A DNA stretch of 64,000 nt from contig NZ_CANLER010000008.1 of the NCBI RefSeq assembly GCF_947489715.1, positions 1-64,000 of the forward strand. Reading direction: 5' to 3'. Below the pieces are notes generated by a model that searched no databases, had not been told where the DNA came from, and saw nothing but the letters and a program-made list of their open reading frames with translations. Positions 46,358-55,580 of this stretch are shown here, piece after piece (positions within the stretch are counted from its first letter, which is position 1; the number at the start of each line of letters is the position of its first letter). The position numbers and the translations under genes were made by a program. This DNA comes from an uncultured Roseovarius sp. Lineage in GTDB: Bacteria; Pseudomonadota; Alphaproteobacteria; Rhodobacterales; Rhodobacteraceae.

Positions 46358-48160
46358 ATGTTTCAATCCTTTGACGATACCGCAAACCCAGAGGCGGGTC
46401 CGGCCCGGTTAGCCGAACTGCGCGAGGTAATGCAGGCCGAGGGGCTTTCGGGGTTTCTGGTGCCACGCGCGGATGCCCATCAGGGGGAATACGTGGCCGA
46501 ACGCGATGCCCGCCTGGCCTGGCTGACGGGATTCACCGGGTCTGCCGGGTTCTGCGTGGTGCTGCCGGATATCGCCGGGGTCTTTGTTGACGGGCGCTAC
46601 CGGGTTCAGGTCAAGGTCCAGGTCGATACCGCGCATTTCACACCGGTGGACTGGCCCGAGGTGAAACCAGCCGCCTGGCTGAAAGAGCATCTGCCCGGTG
46701 GCCGCACAATCGGGTTTGACCCCTGGCTTTATACCGCTGAGCAGATCGAAACGCTGGAAAAAGGTCTGGGCGAAAGCGGGATTACCCTGCGGCCCTGTGA
46801 CAACCTGATCGATCGTATCTGGCCCGAACAACCTGCTGCGCCAAAGGGGCTGATCAGCCCCTACCCGGTAGAATTCGCTGGCCGCGACCATGCTGAGAAA
46901 CGCGCGGAAATGGCGGCTGACCTGCAACGGGCAGGACATAAGGCGGCGGTGATCACCCTGCCCGATTCAATTGCCTGGGCGCTGAACATCCGGGGGCGTG
47001 ACATCCCGCGCAACCCTGTGGCGCATGCCTTTGCGATCCTGCATGACACGGGCCTTCTGACCCTCTTTGTCGATGCGGCCAAGCTGGATGACACCGTTCG
47101 CACGCATCTGGGTGCGGATGTTGCGATAGAACCGGTCGAAGGGTTCAGCGCCGCTTTGCGCGATCTCAGCGGCCCGGTGCGGCTGGATAAGGGGTGGGTG
47201 CCGGTCTGGGTGGTGCAACAGCTTGACGACGCAGGGGTGGTACATGACTGGGGCGATGAACCCCCGATCCTGCCCAAGGCCTGCAAACATCAGGCCGAAA
47301 TCGCCGCCACCCGAGAGGCGCATCTGCGCGACGGGGCGGCATTGTGCGAATTCCTGACATGGTTCGATGCCCAGGCCCCCGACACGATCACCGAAATCGA
47401 CGTGGTCACCCGATTGGAGGCATGCCGCGCCGCCACCGGTAAGCTTTTGGACATCAGCTTTGACACCATCGCCGGCAGTGGCCCGCATGGTGCGCTGGCG
47501 CATTACCGGGTGACGCATAAAACCAACCGAACGCTGGAAAATGGCGATCTGCTGGTGCTGGATGGCGGCGGGCAATACCTGGACGGCACCACCGACATCA
47601 CCCGTACCCTGCCCGTAGGCGATGTCGGGCAGGACGAAAGCGCCGCCTTTACCCGCGTATTACAGGGGATGATCGCGATCAGCCGGCTGCGCTGGCCCGA
47701 AGGGTTGGCCGGGCGCGATCTGGATGCGATTGCGCGCTATCCGCTGTGGCTGGCCGATCAGGACTATGCCCACGGGACCGGCCACGGTGTCGGCGTGGCA
47801 CTTTGTGTGCACGAAGGCCCGCAACGGCTGTCGCGGATCAGCCATGTACCGTTCAAACCCGGGATGATCGTGTCGAACGAGCCCGGCTATTACCGCGAAG
47901 GGGCGTTTGGCATCCGCATCGAAAACCTGGTTGTAGTCACCCCCGCAGAAACAGTTTCAGGGGGTGATCAGACCGGAAAACTATGTTTCGAAACGCTCAA
48001 CTGGGTGCCGATTGACCGGCGGTTGATCGACGTTGAGATGCTGAGTGACCCGGAGCGCAAATGGCTGAACGACTACCACGCCACGTGTCGCGAAAAGATC
48101 GGACCCCGCCTTTCAGAGGCTGCGGCGAATTGGCTGGATCAGGCCACTGCCCCCCTGTAG
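46358..48160 (+). CDS. Xaa-Pro aminopeptidase (M24 family)
   Basis: Dinuclear-metal peptidase cleaving before proline, about 600 aa. It is built of two creatinase-like N-terminal domains (residues about 15-310) and a C-terminal pita-bread domain. Metal and substrate residues are visible in LDGGGQYLDGTTDITRT, HGTGHGVGVALCVHEGP and VSNEPGYYREGAFGIRIEN. It resembles the long eukaryote/plant-like aminopeptidase P rather than E. coli PepP. The start at 46358 (MFQSFDDT) is preferred; an in-frame ATG at 46325 is possible. Cytosolic. Confidence 0.92.
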   Translation: MFQSFDDTANPEAGPARLAELREVMQAEGLSGFLVPRADAHQGEYVAERDARLAWLTGFTGSAGFCVVLPDIAGVFVDGRYRVQVKVQVDTAHFTPVDWPEVKPAAWLKEHLPGGRTIGFDPWLYTAEQIETLEKGLGESGITLRPCDNLIDRIWPEQPAAPKGLISPYPVEFAGRDHAEKRAEMAADLQRAGHKAAVITLPDSIAWALNIRGRDIPRNPVAHAFAILHDTGLLTLFVDAAKLDDTVRTHLGADVAIEPVEGFSAALRDLSGPVRLDKGWVPVWVVQQLDDAGVVHDWGDEPPILPKACKHQAEIAATREAHLRDGAALCEFLTWFDAQAPDTITEIDVVTRLEACRAATGKLLDISFDTIAGSGPHGALAHYRVTHKTNRTLENGDLLVLDGGGQYLDGTTDITRTLPVGDVGQDESAAFTRVLQGMIAISRLRWPEGLAGRDLDAIARYPLWLADQDYAHGTGHGVGVALCVHEGPQRLSRISHVPFKPGMIVSNEPGYYREGAFGIRIENLVVVTPAETVSGGDQTGKLCFETLNWVPIDRRLIDVEMLSDPERKWLNDYHATCREKIGPRLSEAAANWLDQATAPL

Positions 48161-48219
48161 AATTTTGGTGTACAACTGCATCCAAAGAGACGCAGAATGA
48201 GATCGAACGGGAGAGAATG

Positions 48220-48561
48220 ATGACGGATATCCGGATACGCAAGGCCGATGGGGTATGGACAGTGCGCGCGGGTGGCGCGGTGCTGGCCGAAAGCAAGAAC
48301 GCGCTTGAGCTGAGCCAGGGCGACTATCCGGCCGTGATCTATTTCCCGAGGGACGACATTGCGATGGCGTTTCTGGATGAAACCGATCACAGCAGCCATT
48401 GCCCGCATAAGGGGGATGCCAGCTATTTTTCGATCATAACCAAAAGCCAAACGCTCAAAAATGCCGCGTGGTCCTATGAGAATCCGAAAAGTGATGTGGC
48501 CCGTATCAAGGACCATCTGGCATTCTATCCGAGCGACACGGTAGCTGTGGAACAAATCTAA
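48220..48561 (+). CDS. DUF427 family protein
   Basis: A 113-aa protein matching DUF427: AVIYFPRDDIAMAFL followed by the conserved SSHCPHKGDASYFSI and AAWSYENPKSDVARIKDHLAFYP. The family is widespread and uncharacterised; the His/Cys-containing loop suggests ligand or metal binding. GGGAGAGA precedes paired ATG codons at 48217 and 48220. It is likely transcribed with the aminopeptidase gene 59 nt upstream. Confidence 0.87.
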   Translation: MTDIRIRKADGVWTVRAGGAVLAESKNALELSQGDYPAVIYFPRDDIAMAFLDETDHSSHCPHKGDASYFSIITKSQTLKNAAWSYENPKSDVARIKDHLAFYPSDTVAVEQI

Positions 48562-49041
48562 GCAGACGGCCAGTTCTGCGCGACAAAGCAAAGCCCTCGC
48601 TTTTGATATGTGCAGGCAGATCAGTGCCAATGAGCCTCTGCTGATTTCCAAACATCTATACGACTTGATTGGGCTGATGGGGATCGGAACAGTCCCAGTT
48701 ACATTTGAGCTGGCTATCGCTAAAAAATCGCAACCTTTGCGGTCTCGTCCTTTGGTTTTGAAATTTGCTGAAAAAGATAGCCGTCGAATGGTTGGATGGT
48801 GCTGAATGGGGGAACCACCACGGTGTCTCTCCCCAAAAAATTGGCGCTAATAACAAACCTCAATGTTGGATTTGAGTAGAGCCCAGCGGTACGGTTTGCG
48901 CTTTATATTTCTTGGCTTGAACGAATGGGGCATATGGCTGGGGGCAATCCAATGGTCCAATTTTTAGCCTAGCGGCACTTTGGCTTTCCTCCAGGGGCGC
49001 TGTGTTTGGAATTACCGCAAGAGGTTTCAAGCAAACTTCTA
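48562..49041. other. Relatively A+T-rich gap with no supported gene
   Basis: 480 bases between the converging DUF427 and ClC genes. Short frames exist on both strands (up to about 65 codons) but lack ribosome sites and family features. The composition is visibly richer in A and T than the neighbours. I looked for tRNA, tmRNA and RNase P landmarks and found none. It may be decayed sequence. Confidence 0.5.
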
Positions 49042-50730
49042 TCAACTATGTTCTTCCTCCGACACCGCGGCCAGGGCACGGTTGTAGGCTTTGAGCGCAT
49101 CGACGTGGAACAGAGCGCCCCAGAGCTCGGGGGGTTGATCCTCGCCCCCTAACGTGACCACCGGGATAAAGCGCATGCCCGAGCGGTCAAAGATTGGCAT
49201 GGCGGATTCAAGCGTGGCGTTGCCGTCGATATAGACACCATCTTCGATAAGCTCCCAGCATTCTTCCTCTGACGCAGCGCGAGGATGATCTGGTGCGCGC
49301 ATCAGCTTGGCCACACGGAACATCGCCAACAGATAAGCCTGAGGTCCGGCGGCCAGTCGGATATTGCGCCGGTTGAGCTGCGTCAGGAAGAACGAGCGCC
49401 GCACAAGACGGGAGGCAAGTGCAGTGGACATCGACACCGCCACCATGACCGCCAGACCGGTCTGCCAGTCGCCTGTCAGTTCGAATACGATCAGCGTGGT
49501 GGAAATCGGTGCGCCAAGAACCGCGGCGGCAACGGCCCCCATCCCCGCCAAGGCATAAAGCGTATGCGCGCCGGAAACGTCCGGAAAGACTGCCGTGGCG
49601 ATAAGGCCGAAAGCAAGACCTGTCAGAGCGCCCAGCATCAGCGAGGGAGAGAAGATACCGCCGCCCATGCGCCCCCCGAAAGTGATCGCCACGGCGACAA
49701 CCTTGAGCACGGCAAAGACTACCGCTTCGTGCAACAGCAACTCGCCGGACAGGGCCGCTGTCGTGGTCTCGTAGCCAACGCCGATGATATGCGGAAACCA
49801 GATTGCCAGCCCGCCCAACAAAGCGCCCGCAACGGCCGGACGCAGCCAGCGGGGCAGCTTGATACGGCGCTGAACATGGTTGGCAAAATCCTCGGCGAAG
49901 AACACGGCATGCATCAGCGCGGTTGCCACCAATCCGCAGATCAGTCCGAGGATCAGGAAGGCGGGAAGCTCGACATAAAATTCCAGCATGCCGGTCTGCA
50001 GCAGGTTGAATTCGGTGATGTCGCCAAATTCCAGCCGGTTGATCACCGTTCCAGCCACAGATGCAATCACGATGGGCGCAAAGGCATGCACGGCGAAATG
50101 TCTCAGCACTACTTCGAGCGCAAAAAGCGCCCCGGCAATCGGTGCATTGAACGATGCCGATACCGCCGCCGCCACGGCACAGCCCAACAGGTCCCGACCT
50201 GTAATCCCATCGGCATTGATCCGGTTGCTGACCCAACTTGAAATCACACCGGCCATATGGACGACGGGCCCCTCACGACCGGTTGAACCGCCAGTACCCA
50301 GGGTGATGAGGGACGCAAAGACCGACGCAATGCCAGCTCGTTTTTCGACGCGCCCGTCATTTAGCGCCGCGCCTTCGATCACATCCGCCACCGAGCGGGC
50401 CCGCGCGTCCGGTGTGAAATGATGCAGGATCAACCCTACGGCCAGCCCGCCCAGGATCGGCACGATCAGCACCCAGTACCACGGCAGAGACGCCGCATGG
50501 GAATGGATGCGGGCCATATCCTCGGTCCCGTAGGCCAGGTATTGCAGCGCATTGATCCCCTTGCGGAAAAAAAGCGCCGCGAAACCGGCGGCGATTCCGA
50601 TGATCAGGGCAATGATCCAGAACTGGAACTGGCTGGGTCCGCGGGTGCGCAGGACATGCCAGCCTCTTTGCAGAGACATGACAGCGGCGCGGCGTTTTTC
50701 CGCCCAGATCGAGGTTTCCGGTTCTGACAT
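49042..50730 (-). CDS. ClC-family chloride channel/antiporter with CBS domains
   Basis: Membrane protein of 562 aa with the ClC core (about ten to twelve hydrophobic segments, residues 35-440). The GSTGREGPVVHMAG motif with its gating glutamate is intact, followed by the AAAVSASFNAPIAGALFALE segment. The C-terminal 110 residues contain a CBS-type regulatory module (DGVYIDGNATLESAMPIFDR ... ALFHVDALKAYN). The start at 50730 is chosen as the first ATG with a plausible upstream AGGAAAG; an in-frame ATG at 50778 exists. It is divergent from the D-lactate dehydrogenase gene. Confidence 0.92.
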   Translation of the reverse strand: MSEPETSIWAEKRRAAVMSLQRGWHVLRTRGPSQFQFWIIALIIGIAAGFAALFFRKGINALQYLAYGTEDMARIHSHAASLPWYWVLIVPILGGLAVGLILHHFTPDARARSVADVIEGAALNDGRVEKRAGIASVFASLITLGTGGSTGREGPVVHMAGVISSWVSNRINADGITGRDLLGCAVAAAVSASFNAPIAGALFALEVVLRHFAVHAFAPIVIASVAGTVINRLEFGDITEFNLLQTGMLEFYVELPAFLILGLICGLVATALMHAVFFAEDFANHVQRRIKLPRWLRPAVAGALLGGLAIWFPHIIGVGYETTTAALSGELLLHEAVVFAVLKVVAVAITFGGRMGGGIFSPSLMLGALTGLAFGLIATAVFPDVSGAHTLYALAGMGAVAAAVLGAPISTTLIVFELTGDWQTGLAVMVAVSMSTALASRLVRRSFFLTQLNRRNIRLAAGPQAYLLAMFRVAKLMRAPDHPRAASEEECWELIEDGVYIDGNATLESAMPIFDRSGMRFIPVVTLGGEDQPPELWGALFHVDALKAYNRALAAVSEEEHS

Positions 50731-50820
50731 CCGCCGTTTCTTTCCTGCCCTGCTGTCGTGCTTCCCCCGGCGTGGCAACTCGCCTAGAGTGTCGCGGCAA
50801 TAACAGAAAGAGTACGACCA

Positions 50821-52197
50821 ATGGCACTTCAGACGGTGATCACCGAGCTATCCACGTTTCTAGGCCAACGGGTGACACGGTCCAAGTCCGATCTGGAATT
50901 ACATGGGCGGAGTGAAACCCATTTCCCACTTATGCCGCCCGACGCGGTGGCCTATCCGGAAAGCACCGAGGAAGTTGCCCGGATCGTGCGCTGTTGCGCC
51001 CAGCACCGTGTGCCGGTGATCGGTTGGGGGGTTGGCACATCTCTTGAAGGGCAGGCACAGTCACCGCAGGGGGGTGTTTGTGTGGATTTCAGCCGGATGA
51101 ACCGTATTCTTGAAGTGCACCAGGCCGATATGGATGTGACCTTGCAGCCCGGCGTGACGCGCGAGGCGCTGAACGAAGATCTGCGCGCCACAGGTTTATT
51201 TTTTCCCGTCGATCCGGGGGCCAATGCGACGCTTGGCGGGATGGCGGCCACCCGCGCCAGTGGCACCACGGCGGTCCGCTATGGCACGATGCGACAGAAC
51301 GTACTGGCGTTGGAGGTCGTGACTGCCAGTGGCGAGACTATCCGCACCGGCAGTCGGGCACGAAAATCCTCATCCGGCTATGACCTTACCGGGCTCTTTG
51401 TTGGATCAGAAGGAACCTTGGGCCTGATCACCGAGCTTACGCTGCGTCTGCAGGGCCGCCCCGAAGCCGTCGCAAGCGCGGTCTGTGCGTTTCCGGGCGT
51501 GAAGAACGCGGTGGCGGCAGTGATCGACACGATCCAGGTGGGCCTGCCGATGGCGCGGATCGAGTTGGTGGATGTCGCCTCGGTCAAGGCGGTGAATGCC
51601 TATTCCGGCAGCGAACTGGCCGAGGCACCGCATCTGCTGCTTGAGTTCCACGGCTCCGAGGCCAGCGTTGCCGAACAATCCGAGACTTTCGGTGCGATCG
51701 CCGAGACCCACGGCGGAGCAGGGTTCGAATGGGCCACCAAGGCCGAGGATCGCACAGCGCTTTGGGCCATGCGTCACAATGCCTATCATGCGATCAAGGC
51801 CACGCGCCCGGATGCGAAGGTTCTGGTCACGGATATCTGCGTGCCGATTTCGACCCTTGCGCAGGTAATCGAGGAAACCCGCATGGATCTGGAAGAGGCC
51901 GGCATTCACGGGCCGATTGTCGGCCATGTGGGCGATGGCAATTTCCACACGTCGCTGATGTTCGATGAAGGCGACAAGGACCAGGTGAAGGCGGTCAAGG
52001 CGGCATCGCATCGGATGGTGGAACGCGCGCTGGCCTTTGGCGGCACGGTCACCGGCGAACATGGTGTGGGCTTGGGCAAGTTGAGCTATATGGACGAGGA
52101 GCACGGTGCCGGGTGGGCCATGATGGGCTCAATCAAGCAGGCCCTTGACCCGGACAACATCATGAACCCGGGCAAGCTTGTGCCACCGCGAAACTAG
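50821..52197 (+). CDS. FAD-linked D-lactate dehydrogenase (cytochrome-type, FAD_binding_4)
   Basis: A 458-aa flavoprotein oxidising D-lactate or a related D-2-hydroxy acid. Residues about 35-175 form the PCMH FAD-binding domain (GWGVGTSLEGQAQSPQGG and PGANATLGGMAATRASGT). Residues 210-455 are the FAD-oxidase C-terminal domain, with the metal-binding HVGDGNFH and GEHGVGLGK. The pattern fits mitochondrial-type LDHD/Dld better than GlcD, but glycolate or other 2-hydroxy acids cannot be excluded. No signal peptide; monocistronic. Confidence 0.88.
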   Translation: MALQTVITELSTFLGQRVTRSKSDLELHGRSETHFPLMPPDAVAYPESTEEVARIVRCCAQHRVPVIGWGVGTSLEGQAQSPQGGVCVDFSRMNRILEVHQADMDVTLQPGVTREALNEDLRATGLFFPVDPGANATLGGMAATRASGTTAVRYGTMRQNVLALEVVTASGETIRTGSRARKSSSGYDLTGLFVGSEGTLGLITELTLRLQGRPEAVASAVCAFPGVKNAVAAVIDTIQVGLPMARIELVDVASVKAVNAYSGSELAEAPHLLLEFHGSEASVAEQSETFGAIAETHGGAGFEWATKAEDRTALWAMRHNAYHAIKATRPDAKVLVTDICVPISTLAQVIEETRMDLEEAGIHGPIVGHVGDGNFHTSLMFDEGDKDQVKAVKAASHRMVERALAFGGTVTGEHGVGLGKLSYMDEEHGAGWAMMGSIKQALDPDNIMNPGKLVPPRN

Positions 52198-52260
52198 ATC
52201 ACGCGGCGGCGCTGTTAGATTGGCAAGTCGATCTGGTCTAAAAGGCTGAGACCGGAAAGA

Positions 52261-52767
52261 TCAGCACTTTACGTATTTGCCGCCGATGCAGGCATCGTCG
52301 GAAATCACGAGGCCAATCGGAGGCTCGTAGGAGTCGGTCCTGTTCCGCGCCACGGTGCCATATGTGCCCCGGTCGACATTAGCGCCACGTCCGCCACGAT
52401 CTCCACCGTTGCCGCCACCGCCACCATCGCCGCCGGAACCACCGCTGCCGCCGGAACCACCGCTGCCGCCGGAACCGCCACTACCGCCACTACCGCCAGA
52501 ACCGCCACTACCGCCAGAGCCACCGCTGCCGCCAGAGCCACCGCTGCCGCCAGAGCCACCGCTGCCGCCAGAGCCACCGCTGCTACCTCCGGCACCACCG
52601 CTGCCGCCGGAACCACCGCTGCCGCCGGAACCACCGCTGCCGCCGGAACCACCGCCGCCAGAACCGCTGGCATGCGCATCTGTTACCCAGATAGCGAAAG
52701 TTGCAATTACAATGAAAGAAAGGATAGCGCGTGCAAAAATAGCCGCGTTTTTGCTTACGAAAAGCAT
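52261..52767 (-). CDS. Secreted Gly-Gly-Ser repeat protein
   Basis: A 168-aa protein with a hydrophobic signal sequence (LSFIVIATFAIWVTDAHA), then about 80 residues that are almost pure GGS repeats, a short glycine/arginine-rich stretch, and a unique C-terminal domain (about 45 residues, ending DACIGGKYVKC with two cysteines). The ATG at 52767 is preceded by GGGGG at a suitable distance. The flexible glycine-serine tether suggests a surface-exposed or matrix protein; no family is recognised. The array is prone to length change. Confidence 0.7.
   Translation of the reverse strand: MLFVSKNAAIFARAILSFIVIATFAIWVTDAHASGSGGGGSGGSGGSGGSGGSGGSGGAGGSSGGSGGSGGSGGSGGSGGSGGSGGSGGSGGSGGSGGSGGSGGSGGSGGSGGDGGGGGNGGDRGGRGANVDRGTYGTVARNRTDSYEPPIGLVISDDACIGGKYVKC
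52425..52670 (-). repeat. Tandem GGS-codon array
   Basis: About 245 bases of 9-bp and 18-bp units (for example CCACCGCTGCCGCCAGAG read on the plus strand) with third-position variants. Neighbouring units are identical in blocks, which indicates recent expansion by slippage or recombination. It lies wholly inside the glycine-serine protein gene. Confidence 0.9.
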
Positions 52768-52844
52768 AGCAATAACCCCCAAAAACTTAACTCGTTACTA
52801 AGCCCCAGCTATCACAAATTGAGACTAAATCAAGGCAAATTGGT

Positions 52845-52889
52845 GGTTAACACTTCACAAATTTGCCATATTCTGGGAAAAAGGTTAAC
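52845..52889 (-). promoter_or_regulatory. Two TTAACC half-sites upstream of the GGS gene
   Basis: GGTTAAC occurs at 52845-52851 and again at 52883-52889 (GTTAACC on the gene strand), 38 bp apart and about 80-120 bp before the start codon, in an A+T-rich promoter region. TTAACC is the half-site of the alphaproteobacterial cell-cycle/motility regulator CtrA, whose full consensus is TTAA-N7-TTAA. Full sites are not seen, so this is tentative. Confidence 0.3.
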
Positions 52890-52947
52890 GCTATCCGACA
52901 TGGAATCGATAGCGGAAAATGTCATAATTTATTTTATTTTCAAAGGA

Positions 52948-54597
52948 TTAGCCACCCATCAACGCCTGTGCGGCACTGCGGGCTTCGGGTGTGATTGTGT
53001 CACCCGACAGCATTCTTGCGATTTCATCCACACGCGCGCTTTCGCGCAACTCGGTGACGGTTGATAAAGTTTGGTCCTGCGACACCCGTTTTTCGACACG
53101 CCAGTGATGGGCCGCGAGAGCCGCAACCTGCGGTGAGTGGGTGACAACCAGAACCTGCCCTGCCCCGGCTAGCTGTGACAGACGCCGCCCCACCGCGTCG
53201 GCGGTCGCACCTCCGACACCACGGTCGATCTCGTCGAATATCAAGGTCAGGCCACTATTGGCTCCGGTCAGGCAAACTTTGAGCGCAAGCAAAAACCGGC
53301 TGAGCTCGCCGCCCGAGGCGATACGTGCCAATGGGCCGGAGGGCGCGCCCGGATTGGTCGCCACCGTGAAGCTGACATCATCACAGCCCGAGGGGCCGGG
53401 TTCGGCTTCGGCAATGGTGGTTTCAAAGATCGCACGGTCCATCTTGAGCGGCGCAAGTTCGGCCATCATGGCCTTGTCCAGACGTTTTGCAGCCTTGGTT
53501 CGCGCCGCGCTGAGGGCTTGCGCGCTGGCGTCATATACAGCCTCGGCATCAGTCAAAACCTGTCGCAGTACCCGCACATCCGCATCGCCCTGATCCAGCG
53601 CCCAGAGTTTGCCACGCAGATCGTCGGCAAGCGCGCCCAGTTCGGTTGGGACGATGTCATGTTTGCGCGCCAGGGCGCGAATGGCAAACAACCGCTCTTC
53701 GGTCTGTTCCAGTTCCAGCGGATCAAAAGACAGCGTTTCAAGACAGCGCGTCACGCCGGACGCGGCCTCGTCCAATTCAACGAGGGCACGGCCAAGGGCT
53801 GCAATAGGCTCATCCAGTTGACCATCCGCCTTGTCTGCGGCGTCCTCAAGCCAGCGCAGGGCATCCCCGGCGCGACCTTCGGCACCATCAGATCCAAGCG
53901 CCTGCGCCGCCTTGTTGATATCCTCACGGATGCGTTCGGCACCCTGCATCAGGCGACGTCGGGCATCCAACTCGTCCTCTTCACCGGGTTGCGGGTCAAG
54001 TGAGTCAAGCTCAGCCACCGCATGACGCAGAAACTCTTCTTCGGCGCGAACCTTTTCCAGCGCGGCCTGTGCAAGATCAAGCGCCTTGCGTTTTTCGGCA
54101 ACCGCGCGCCATGCCGCACGCACCTTGTCACGGTGCCCTGACAATTTGCCAAATTCATCCAACAGGTCGCGGTGCCCCCGTGGATTCAGCAAACCGCGAT
54201 CATCATGCTGACCATGCAGTTCCAACAGCGTTTCCGACAAGCGGCGCAGCACCTCGCCCGAGCAACGCCGGTCATTGACCCAGGCGGTCTTGCGCCCGTC
54301 GCTGGTATTGATGCGCCTCAGGATCAGCTCATCCTCTTCCGGCAAACCGGCATCGCGCAGAATGGCGCGCGCGGGATGATCGGCAGGCAGATCGAAAACG
54401 GCCTGTACTTCGCCCTGCGCCGCACCAGCGCGCACCAGTTCGGCACGGCCGCGCCAGCCCAAAACAAATCCCAGGGAATCAAGCAGGATGGATTTACCCG
54501 CGCCGGTTTCCCCGGTCAGCACGTTCAGACCGGGCTGAAACGATAGTTCCAGCCGGTCGATAATCAGCATGTCACGAATATCGAGACCTCTGAGCAC
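52948..54597 (-). CDS. recN: DNA repair protein RecN
   Basis: SMC-like ATPase acting in double-strand break repair, 549 aa. Walker A LTGETGAGKSILLDS is at about residues 28-42, long coiled-coil regions occupy about 155-370, and the ABC signature SGGELSRFLLAL and Walker B LIFDEIDRGVGG are in the last quarter. It is full length. It lies 20 nt downstream of bamD and is the last gene of the lpxC-bamD-recN run. Confidence 0.96.
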   Translation of the reverse strand: MLRGLDIRDMLIIDRLELSFQPGLNVLTGETGAGKSILLDSLGFVLGWRGRAELVRAGAAQGEVQAVFDLPADHPARAILRDAGLPEEDELILRRINTSDGRKTAWVNDRRCSGEVLRRLSETLLELHGQHDDRGLLNPRGHRDLLDEFGKLSGHRDKVRAAWRAVAEKRKALDLAQAALEKVRAEEEFLRHAVAELDSLDPQPGEEDELDARRRLMQGAERIREDINKAAQALGSDGAEGRAGDALRWLEDAADKADGQLDEPIAALGRALVELDEAASGVTRCLETLSFDPLELEQTEERLFAIRALARKHDIVPTELGALADDLRGKLWALDQGDADVRVLRQVLTDAEAVYDASAQALSAARTKAAKRLDKAMMAELAPLKMDRAIFETTIAEAEPGPSGCDDVSFTVATNPGAPSGPLARIASGGELSRFLLALKVCLTGANSGLTLIFDEIDRGVGGATADAVGRRLSQLAGAGQVLVVTHSPQVAALAAHHWRVEKRVSQDQTLSTVTELRESARVDEIARMLSGDTITPEARSAAQALMGG

Positions 54598-54617
54598 CCT
54601 GCCCCCCTAGGCCCGGA

Positions 54618-55469
54618 CTACAGCCACCTGCCCTGAATCATCTGGCGATAGACCTGGCGCAACCAACTGTCGCCAGCAGCCTCAAGTTCCAGTCCGCGGC
54701 CCTTCAACAGTTTGTAGCTGTCTTCGTACCATTTGGTTGAGCGGAAATTATGCCCCAGAATCGCGCCGGCGGTCTGTGCCTCGCGGGTGAGACCAAGCGA
54801 CAGGTATGCTTCGACCAGGCGATGCAGCGCCTCGGCGGTGTGTGTGGTTGTCTGGAAATCCTCGACCACAACGCGAAAACGGTTGATTGCCGCGCCGAAG
54901 TGATCGCGGCGCAAATAGTAGCGACCGATTTCCATTTCCTTGGCTGCCAGATGATCAAAGGCCAGATCAAACTTGAGCACGGCCGAGCTGGCATATTCGC
55001 TGTCCGGATAACGCTCAATCACTTCGCGAAGGGATTGCAGTGCCTGGAAGGTCAGTCCCTGATCGCGGCCGACCTCGTCAATCTGGTCGTAGTAGGATAA
55101 CGCCAGCAGATACTGGGCATAGGCGGCATCCTCATCGGTGGGATAGAAGTCGATAAACCGCTGCGCCGCGGACCGGCTGTTTTCGTAATCCTCATCCTGA
55201 TGATAGGAAAAGGCCTGCATGATCACAGCACGCTTGGCCCATTCGGAATAGGGATAAAGGCGTTCAACCTCGGCGAAATGCTGAGCTGCCAGATCAGGGT
55301 CATTGCGCGCCAGATCGTATTCGGCGCGTTCGAAAATCTGTTTGGCCGTATAGTTTTCAAAATCGACGTCGCCGCGATCAATCTTGCCTCTGATGCCGCC
55401 ACAACCTGCAACGGCGACTGCAATGAGCAACGCACCAACCCACTTTGCCCGGAACCTGCGGACTGTCAT
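54618..55469 (-). CDS. bamD: Outer membrane protein assembly factor BamD
   Basis: Lipoprotein of the BAM complex that inserts beta-barrel proteins into the outer membrane. 283 aa. The signal peptide ends in a lipobox VAGC (cysteine near residue 23). TPR-like helices follow (YTAKQIFERAEYDLARNDPDLAAQHFAEVERLYPYSEW and similar repeats). The order lpxC-bamD-recN is conserved in Rhodobacterales. Confidence 0.94.
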   Translation of the reverse strand: MTVRRFRAKWVGALLIAVAVAGCGGIRGKIDRGDVDFENYTAKQIFERAEYDLARNDPDLAAQHFAEVERLYPYSEWAKRAVIMQAFSYHQDEDYENSRSAAQRFIDFYPTDEDAAYAQYLLALSYYDQIDEVGRDQGLTFQALQSLREVIERYPDSEYASSAVLKFDLAFDHLAAKEMEIGRYYLRRDHFGAAINRFRVVVEDFQTTTHTAEALHRLVEAYLSLGLTREAQTAGAILGHNFRSTKWYEDSYKLLKGRGLELEAAGDSWLRQVYRQMIQGRWL

Positions 55470-55580
55470 TTATGTAACTCACCTTTGTTGCGCCTTGCCG
55501 GGATTCACCCCGTTCTTGGCAACGGTCCTAGCACAGAAATTTCCGGGGCAAAACGCCTTTGGTGGAAATGACTGACAGAG

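Noticed and set aside
48562..49041. Possible tmRNA, RNase P RNA or tRNA gene
   Set aside because: No T-loop GGTTCRA pattern, no RNase P core such as GAGGAAAGTCC, and no acceptor-stem pairing were seen.
52425..52670. CRISPR-like repeat array
   Set aside because: The units are 9-18 bp with no unique spacers and lie inside a protein gene as glycine-serine codons.
52355..52801. Plus-strand proline-rich frame of 148 codons
   Set aside because: It is the reverse complement of the GGS array, which gives PPEPPLPP-type repeats; the minus-strand frame has a signal sequence and ribosome site.
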